Assembly (NCBI GenBank): GCA_963971405.1
Contig: OZ020485.1
Location: 44,265,469-44,329,468, forward strand
DNA from: Psococerastis gibbosa
Taxonomy: Eukaryota; Arthropoda; Insecta; Psocodea; Psocidae
Direction: 5' to 3'
Length of the DNA stretch: 64,000 nt
Program-made: the position numbers and the translations under genes
In this document: positions 57,301 through 64,000 of the stretch, piece after piece
Position numbering within the stretch: the first letter of the stretch is position 1
Layout of the letters: each line of letters opens with the position of its first letter
The notes under the pieces: generated by a model
The model's input: the letters and a program-made list of their open reading frames with translations, nothing else
Databases searched by the model: none
Told to the model about the DNA's origin: nothing

Positions 57301-57423
57301 ACTCATTACCGGTGTTCGGTACCTAGTATCGTTGAAAAGAAAACAGCATCAACTGATTCCGAGTCCTGCCTTTTTACCTCCAGATGTATAAGTCAGCACC
57401 AAAATTACACAACAATTATATTA

Positions 57424-60400
57424 TTACAATCCAGTAACATCCTTAATAAAAGAGCGTATTTCAGGGTTAGCAATATTAACATAAACATCGGGTTTTCCAG
57501 CGCGACCGCAGCCGTACCCCCAGGACGACAGTCCAACTAATGTGTTGTTGACGGCCAAAATGGAGGCGTTGTCCGCGTCACACGTCACTCCATTCGGATT
57601 TCCAGCGCAGAGCATTCGGTCGGTGACTGGAAAAACGTCTGCAAACGCCGTTCGACATGTTGCTTGATTGCTGATGGTCACGTTGGTAGCTCTTACGTAC
57701 ACCATAATGGCACCTCCGTCCTTAAATAGAAAAAAATGAAGATATAAAATTAATGTGAACTTTGCTCCGGTAAGACCGTGGTATATAGGTAGGCTATATA
57801 CGTATCATCAGTGGCGTAGCGTGCCTTAAAATTTTGTGTCAAGCCTTTTCTCTTCTGTACCTTGGAATTTCTGACTGAAATTGCTATACACTATATTGAA
57901 AGGATCCAATCTTCGGGACAATATAGGTATACCCAAGGCAGGGGTTTTTCTTACATCTCGGACTATTTGCAGCTTTTCAGCAAAACTGAGTTCTGAAAAG
58001 GACTTCTTTCGTAATTAGTCCAATACAGAATCACACATGATAAAATCTATGCCATATACACTCAAACATAAACACAGGAAAACCCAATAATTATATAACA
58101 TCCAGCAGAAGCATTATATATATATAGGCCTATACCACCGAATACCATAACACATTTTTTGTATATCACACATGTATTGTATATTGTATGATTGTATTGA
58201 TTGATTGATTGATTGATTGATATGGGTATGTACCACACATTTCAAAAAGGAAGTAAGGCGTATGACTGGGTGGACAATTTTAAAACGCCACTAAATGCAC
58301 TTTTTTGGTCTTAAATTAAAAAAAAAAAAAAATGTTAATCGCTTACAAAGAATTTAATGAATGTATCTGATTGACCTCTTCAGTGGCCACTGTAGGGTAG
58401 CCCCCTGCCCGTGTTGAGTTACGACACGTCTCCGTTTGCATGGCGTCGCTAAGATTTTCTTTCGGGGGGGGGGGGGGGAGTTAAACCCCCATGAACCCCC
58501 CTGGCTACGGCCTTGCATGGCGTGTAATGTGTAAAGACTCGCTCAAGTACAAGCAAGCTACCACCTTACTATCGAAGTCGATTACTTACAGTAATAGATC
58601 CCCAACCAGACATCCGTCCAGTCGTGCCAACGGCAGGAGTAGCTGTAGGCAAAGATATAGGCTTGATGGTCAAATTGTCAATGGTCAGCTCGGGAAATAT
58701 TTCAACAATGCCGATATCGTAGTCCTTTTGTTCGAATGTGTTGTTGTACTGGTCAAATTTAGGATGCAACGTCAGTCCAGAGCATTTGTAGGTTTTCCCG
58801 TCGTAGAGCCGTGTCGTAGTGCCAAATCGTAAAGTGGCTATTGGAAGGTTGACGCTACAAACGATAGAGAGTATAAAATTAATATTTTGGTAATGGAATT
58901 TTGGTTGAAAATTGAAAAATTCTCAGCATAGAGAAAACACGGGAAAACGTCTTTGTAGGATAAAATTAAATAACAGCTTATAATATAATACAACTATATA
59001 TTATATAGTGGCCTACAGGACTTTTGTCCAATGCCAACGACCCCATGGATTTCGGACGACATTTTCATTGTTTCCATATTAATTTTTGGCTATTGGCAAA
59101 CCGTTGTATGTTCTCGGTGACAACCCACATCAGTTACAATCGGCAAGCTTGTTGCTTTCTTGTTTTGTTTTCCAACGCCTGCTTTCAGCATTTCTGCTTT
59201 AAGCAACCCTGTCAGCCTGGCGGGGGGAGTGAGTCTGTTTGTTAACTTGAGGCACCCTAAGGGCAGACTCTTTCACCTCGGGGAAAGGGGAGTTGACAGA
59301 CAGGGTGGACCTCCTGATTATAGTGGATTCCGAACCGATTGGGGAACATGGTAAAGTCACCGATTAATTCGGAGGTGACCAGGACTCAGACTGACTGGTA
59401 TAGTCTCAGCGCGTTATCATGTCCCACCAAGTTCCCCTGCCAACGCTGTGCGCACTACCGAGTTTGCCGCAGTTTGGAACACGCTCTGCTCTCATGAATT
59501 CAACAGTCATGGTATGGCATACAACAACAATTGACAAGCTGAGACAAGCTTGTCAATGACACATTATAACCGGCATATTGTATTAGCATGACTTAACGAA
59601 GCATACAGATATGACTCACATAATAAAATCTCGTCAAAAAAGCAACATACCATACTATATCGCCTTTCCACTGGACGGCGGACTCTTCATATAATGTAGG
59701 TTTTTGTTTCTATTAGGAACGTAGGATACTAGTGGTAGCCAACGTGGTTTAAATAATAAATCAAATCTGTATTACAATACTATTGTCTTCGTTATGCTAT
59801 ACTGCTGCGATATTTGTTAATGGTTAAGTCCAGGGGCGTAAAGGGGGGGGGGGCACGGTCGACTTGCCCCCCCCCCCCCAGCCTCGAGTATTGTAAGACG
59901 TAATTCATACTTCATTGTCCCCTTTGCAGCAATATGAATATAAGCATTCCTTTTTTAGCTTTGTAAAATCTACAGCTATATATACTTTACAACTATTAAA
60001 ATGCGTAAAACCCTACTATTTTGCTCTTATATTTTCAATTTTTCCTTATCCTGCCTGATGACGTCTGACTCAGTTTTGCCCCCGCCATCATTCTAAAACT
60101 TTACGCCTCTGGTTAAGTCTACTACTTCTGCAGACTTTGGCTTTTGTGTCTGGTGGCACCAGAATACCTACAGTACCTAAAATGATCAGAGCACACGCCC
60201 GTGATCAGTGCATATTTTGAGCTGATTATTGCAGCACTGCAGCGATGTGTGCCAATGGATTCCACTGACCCTTGGAAAGGGATTTCTTCTATATTGACTT
60301 CAACCCCACCCAGCATCCTCTCTTGAATGCTACTTGCCACGGAACCTAAAACCAACATAATTTTTGTGAATTGTGAATTAGAACAGACGCCGGCTATTCG

Positions 60401-61010
60401 CGACTGCGAGAATCGCCCGTGCTGTGTGCCGGGCCTATAGCATCAGTGCCGGGTTTGACTATGGGGTCAGGATCGAGGGCCCCCCACAAAAAGGAGGCCC
60501 CCACAAGAAGCCGCAAAATACAAAATTGCAATAGATTAAAAAAACTAAAACAAAAATAAACTTATCGAAATATTTGGCGGGAAATTGGAACGTGCCATGG
60601 CAGTAATGATAAATCGCCGTACTCTATATTCTATTCTATTTTGCATCCTGAGTCTCTATTTTATAAATGATAGTGTGTGATACGTGTATGTGTCAGAGTG
60701 CAAGACTTTTCTGCCCGAGAAAGGGCCCCCATACAATTCCGGCCCAGGGGCCCTCACACAATTCCGGCCCAGGGGCCCCAACACAATTCCGGCCCAGGGG
60801 CCCCCACAAGGCCAATCCCGGCACTGTATAGTATAAGCTCAATTAACTAAGGCCCGGTACATAAGGACGATTCTTGCAATCGCGATTTGCCGACGTCTTT
60901 TCCGTGGTAGGGATATAATAGGCTATACAATATAAGGGTAGAATTAGAAACTCACCATTCAATGCTGCAGCAAAAATGATGAAAAATATTACAGCCACAC
61001 GTGAAAACAT
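57424..61010 (-). CDS. Serine protease homologue 2 (trypsin fold, catalytic His and Ser replaced)
   Basis: Exons (minus strand): 61010-60956, 60345-60177, 58854-58590, 57720-57424. Joint phases are 1, 2 and 0; 786 nt, 261 aa. Residues 1-18 are a signal peptide (MFSRVAVIFFIIFAAALN). A short pro-region ends in Arg28, before MLGG (29-32, in place of IVGG). The His box reads LITGVC, so Val69 replaces the catalytic His. Asp120 is kept (KDYDIGIVEI). The GDSGGP region reads DADNAS, so Asn214 replaces the catalytic Ser and the oxyanion glycine is lost as well. SSWGYGC and the core cysteines remain, so the fold should survive without catalysis. The exon plan equals that of homologue 1. Intron 3 starts with a SINE-B only 7 bp after the donor. 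Confidence 0.92.
58332..58582 (-). mobile_element. SINE-B copy interrupted by a hAT element, abutting an exon
   Basis: Minus-strand SINE-B whose 5' end (ATCGACTTCGATAG) lies at 58582, next to the exon donor at 58589. The hAT remnant at 58447-58515 splits it with CATGGCGT on both sides. Confidence 0.8.
58447..58515. mobile_element. hAT-type MITE remnant in SINE-B
   Basis: The right end CCCCTGGCTACGGCCTTG is typical; the left end is truncated (CGCTAAGATTTTC). The flanking CATGGCGT (58439-58446, 58516-58523) is an exact duplication. Confidence 0.8.
58990..59620 (-). repeat. Dispersed repeat R1 copy 3 with nested SINE-C-like element
   Basis: The reverse of the 42475 repeat, split by a SINE-C-like copy at about 59175-59515 (GCTTTAAGCAACCCTGTCAGC, GTCTCAGCGCG). 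Lies in intron 2 of serine protease homologue 2. Confidence 0.75.
59831..60111. mobile_element. hAT-type MITE with perfect 8-bp duplication
   Basis: CAGGGGCGTAAAG and CTTTACGCCTCTG are inverted ends. GTTAAGTC lies on both sides (59823-59830, 60112-60119). Confidence 0.92.
60444..60826. mobile_element. hAT-type element, 7/8 target duplication
   Basis: CAGTGCCGGGTTTG and CAATCCCGGCACTG ends. The flanks TATAGCAT and TATAGTAT differ at one base. Inside, CAATTCCGGCCCAGGGGCC repeats three times. Confidence 0.85.
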
Positions 61011-61237
61011 CGTATGGTGGGTTTTAATAGAACAATGTGTTAATTTAGGATATAAAATACGGTAGATTATACTAATGTTAAGGGAAAAGTAGCCTATTTG
61101 TACATGTAATAGGTACGAAGTGAGTGATAACTGTAAAATTATCATGAGCTCAGTATAACAATTATTATTTGATAACATAAAATACAGATTAGATTGAGCT
61201 ATTGAGAGTCGCTAGGCTGCCATTCTTATGCGAAACA

Positions 61238-63646
61238 ATGTTAAAGCTCTTCGTTGTAATTTCATACATTGGCAAGTACCGAATTATTATAGTTAGGCTA
61301 ATTATCATTTCACAGTAGGTGGTAGCAGCAAATTTTCAGAAAATATATTCCGTGTTCTCGTATTTTAAAGGTATAGTACTATATAAGAGAACCTACAGCA
61401 TATTCGAATAGTTACTTGTTAGTTGGAGTAGGCTATGGTAGGCTATAGGATTGTAAAGTACAATAAGCATTGCGTAAAATAAAAATATCTGGTAATGTAA
61501 TCTTTGCATAGCTTTTATGCATGGCCAGTAAGATTTGGGACAGGTTATTTTTTAAATTGTGACTACATCGTCCGACTCCTTTATAAGGCTTAGGCGCCCA
61601 TTCCACCATTCCACATTGACGGAAATTAGGATTTTTCATTTTATAGAAATCTATTAAAATGTTTGTACTTAACATATCCCATGACGCCATTTTTTAATTT
61701 TAGTTTGTTTGTTTGTGATTTTACTGTATGATCATTGTCAATTTTTACTGTGGCGCCCATTCCACCGACCGGCTAGGGCTATTTACAAAAACGGTGACGT
61801 GGTAGCAGACATTCAAGACTTAGGAGGGGTTTCCACCGACCTCGCATTGCAGAATTGACGGAAATGTTTATTTTCCTCTATGCCATAGTTAAAATTGATC
61901 AATGATCATACAGTAAAATCACAAACAAACAAACTAAAATTAAAAAATTGCGTCATGGGATATGTTAAGTACAAACATTTTAATAGATTTCTATAAAAAG
62001 AAAAATTCTAATTTCCGTCAATCTCATTTGCATTCTGCAATGTGAGGTTGGTGGAAACGCCACCTGAGTCTTGAATGTCTGCTACCACGTCACCGTTTTT
62101 GTAAATAGCCCTAGCCGGTCGGTGGAATGGGCGCCATAGCAGGACCGATGATACCCCTAGTTCAAGGTCATCGCCATAATGTCCCTTACTTTCGTGACCG
62201 AGTCCCCCGAACCTTGACGAATGGCAACTGTGAGTCTATCCCTCACGGGTATAGATAAGCCTATGCGTGGGCAACCCCATAAAATGTGTTCTACCGTTTC
62301 CGGCTATGCCGGATCCACGCTCCCTGCCACCCCTTAATTCTCCGCTGGATCCGCCTTTGGTCCCGGTTCGCTGCACTGATCGCAAGAGGCAATTTGGGAC
62401 AGGCATAGTCACCCTTAAAACCAACTGGAAATGAAACCGGCATACCCGAGCAGCACAGGCGTTGAAAATGTGTTTTTTTTATTCGCTAAAATTACCCTTA
62501 TTTCTTAAAAAAAGAACACTTACAGTTGAAACGACCGGTATTCCATGTGTTTTGTACTCACTGTCCAAGCCTTACTGCGATCGAGCAATGAATGGAGGAC
62601 CTTGTATCGACTTCGATGGCCAGGTGGTAACGTATGTGCACTTGTGCGAGTCTTTAAACGCCATGCAATCGGAGACGTGTTCTACTCATCACGGGTAATA
62701 ACCTACAGAGGCGACTGAAGAGGTCAATCGGATACATTCATTAAATTGTTTGTATGCGATTAATCTTTTTTTTAATTTAAAAAAAAACCTACGCAATATA
62801 AGGAACTGTTGATAACTTACAGGCTATGTCTGCTGCTCTGGGCAGTTCAGAGATCTGATCGCTGTAGCGGACGCCCCCTTCTATGTGACTATAGAGCTCG
62901 ATAACGGCGTCATAGGTGATGGAGCGCTTCTCGCCCCAAACTGGGTGGTTGTCCTCGGCAGGAGCATAACATGGTATGTGTGTTAGGTCAGGGTTATAGC
63001 CAGAAATTATTTTCGGGAGGGGGGGTCCATCTGACGTCAGCCCACAGCCCCCAATGATATGAAACTGGTCGGATGAAAAATTCATAAAAAATTCAAGATT
63101 TCTCAAAAAGTAGTCTATTACCCCGGATGATTTACAACATACAATTACATCAGTTCAATGTTCTTTAAAAGGATTTTAAAAAAAAAATGTTGGTGCACTC
63201 GAATATCCCATCATCAGAAGTATACGTAGAACTCTTTTATGATTTTCGTAGCTTCGTAGAACATAGGAAAGCACTCTAATAGTGAAATTGAAAAAAACCT
63301 TTTGAAATTAATCAATAATAATAGGCTATAACATAAATAAACCCCTATAATATTTATATTGACTATTCGTATTTTGTTTTCGCTCAGGCTCAGGGATGAT
63401 GACTGGAACAACCACGTACAGATAAGGGCCGGTTCGGATCGCAGATCGGATGGTGGCCAGACAAAGAAGACATTGAACCATACGTGGCACCCAAAGTTCG
63501 ACGCCAACGAGTACGACTACAACGTCGCCATGCTGGAATTGGACGGAGGCTTCAATATTGGCGGCGACATTCAGACTGTATCACTAGGGGGCAAGGAGCC
63601 CCTCGCTGGATCATCCGTGGATGTCACTGGTTATGGATCGTTTCCG
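61238..63646 (+). CDS. Serine protease homologue 3, partial (last exon beyond window)
   Basis: Exons 62823-62973 and 63388-63646 are well supported: phases 1, 2 and 0, as in homologues 1 and 2. Exon 1 at 61238-61271 (MLKLFVVISYI) is tentative; it fits as a signal peptide and in phase, but needs a GC donor (G/GCAAGT). Joined, at least 148 aa. The His box is replaced by WVVVLGRS, so Arg58 stands where the catalytic His would be. The Asp position is Asn107 (DYNVAMLEL). The conserved GWG is GYG. Both cysteines of the loop that normally flanks the His are absent (Gly43 and Ser59). IVGG is not recognisable. The C-terminal exon with the Ser box lies past 64,000. It is the most degraded of the three homologues. 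Confidence 0.8.
61593..61750. mobile_element. MITE-A half copy
   Basis: GGCGCCCATTCCACCATTCCAC, then the MITE-A middle (AGAAATCTATTAAAATG), ending where the full copy at 61752 begins. Confidence 0.75.
61752..62135. mobile_element. MITE-A copy 5
   Basis: GGCGCCCATTCCACCGACCGG to CCGGTCGGTGGAATGGGCGCC; full palindromic arms. Confidence 0.9.
62155..62460 (-). mobile_element. Non-LTR retrotransposon ORF2 relic
   Basis: One minus frame reads ETVEHILWGCPRIG, then IPVRDRLTVAIRQG and a stop. ETxEHIL.xCP is a usual motif near the end of LINE ORF2. Confidence 0.55.
62592..62795 (+). mobile_element. SINE-B copy (intact)
   Basis: Box-A-like GATGGCCAGGTGGTAACG and box-B-like TTGTGCGAGTC, then GGCGACTGAAGAGGTCAATCGG and an A-rich end. 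It stops about 28 bp before exon 2 of serine protease homologue 3. Confidence 0.75.
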
Positions 63647-63679
63647 GTAAGCAGATATGGGTATTTATTTGCCGTTGAC

Positions 63680-64000
63680 AGTTACTTGACTTGCCCCCCC
63701 CCCTGGACACAATTGTATTAATTACCTATAATGTAGAACCCTTATTCCTCTGAAAATGCGTAAAACCCCAATATTTCAGCCCTATTTTTCAAAAACTTTC
63801 ACCCGGGGGAGCCCCCGGGCCCCCTTTCATATTTCCGAACCCTCTGGTTCATGCGCAAAGGACACTATATATATGTATATAAGGTCACGCTATGTAGGCC
63901 TATGTAATTAAAAAATACTTCATTCTTTTCCCGACCACAACATTAACACACAAAACACTCATGTGTTCCAAATTTCAAACCACAATGACGACTATGAACT
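63680..64000. repeat. Repeat DNA at window edge
   Basis: GC-tract hAT-like text (CCCGGGGGAGCCCCCGGGCC near 63800), then the dispersed repeat shared with 10205-10290, cut by the window end. This is intron 3 of serine protease homologue 3. Confidence 0.55.

Noticed and set aside
62462-62698. 78-codon plus-strand open frame
   Set aside because: It runs into the SINE-B copy at 62592 and has no recognisable domain; its 5' half is unclassified AT-rich DNA.

Overview
This window looks like a repeat-dense, AT-rich arthropod nuclear genome. Genes have many short exons with GT-AG introns of 0.2-3 kb, the intergenic DNA is full of MITEs, hAT-type elements and SINEs, and there are no operons or ribosome-binding sites. 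An aquaglyceroporin of the NPARD type (a class most insects lack) next to four secreted DUF4773 proteins (an arthropod family) suggests a crustacean, springtail or chelicerate rather than a winged insect. The species-level call is inference.

Layout. (1) 3,008-7,251 (+): a complete five-exon aquaglyceroporin, 313 aa. (2) 8,348-22,467 (-): three consecutive DUF4773 genes (273, 216 and 842 aa). Each starts with a signal-peptide exon ending in a phase-1 intron; the third carries a huge Asp/Glu-rich tail. (3) 22.5-41.4 kb: about 19 kb with no gene I can support, made of SINEs, palindromic MITEs, tandem repeats, hAT elements and LINE relics. (4) 41,392-48,999 (+): a fourth DUF4773 gene (293 aa) of the same design. 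(5) 50,247-63,646: three trypsin-fold serine protease homologues with one exon plan (intron phases 1-2-0). Two are complete on the minus strand (258 and 261 aa). The third is on the plus strand and runs off the right edge. All have lost catalytic residues, each in a different way.

I joined exons by hand from splice sites. Every complete model has a coding length divisible by three and matching intron phases, which is the main support for the joins. The secreted proteins (DUF4773 and pseudoproteases) share no known pathway; their proximity is an observation, not proof of joint function.

The mobile DNA is unusually legible. At least ten hAT-like elements have recognisable 8-bp target duplications. 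Several palindromic MITE families share terminal and internal motifs. Two TTAA-flanked MITEs share one TTAA. Two SINE copies are cleanly interrupted by hAT elements. Transposons sit within 7-25 bp of splice sites in the aquaporin and in one pseudoprotease gene.
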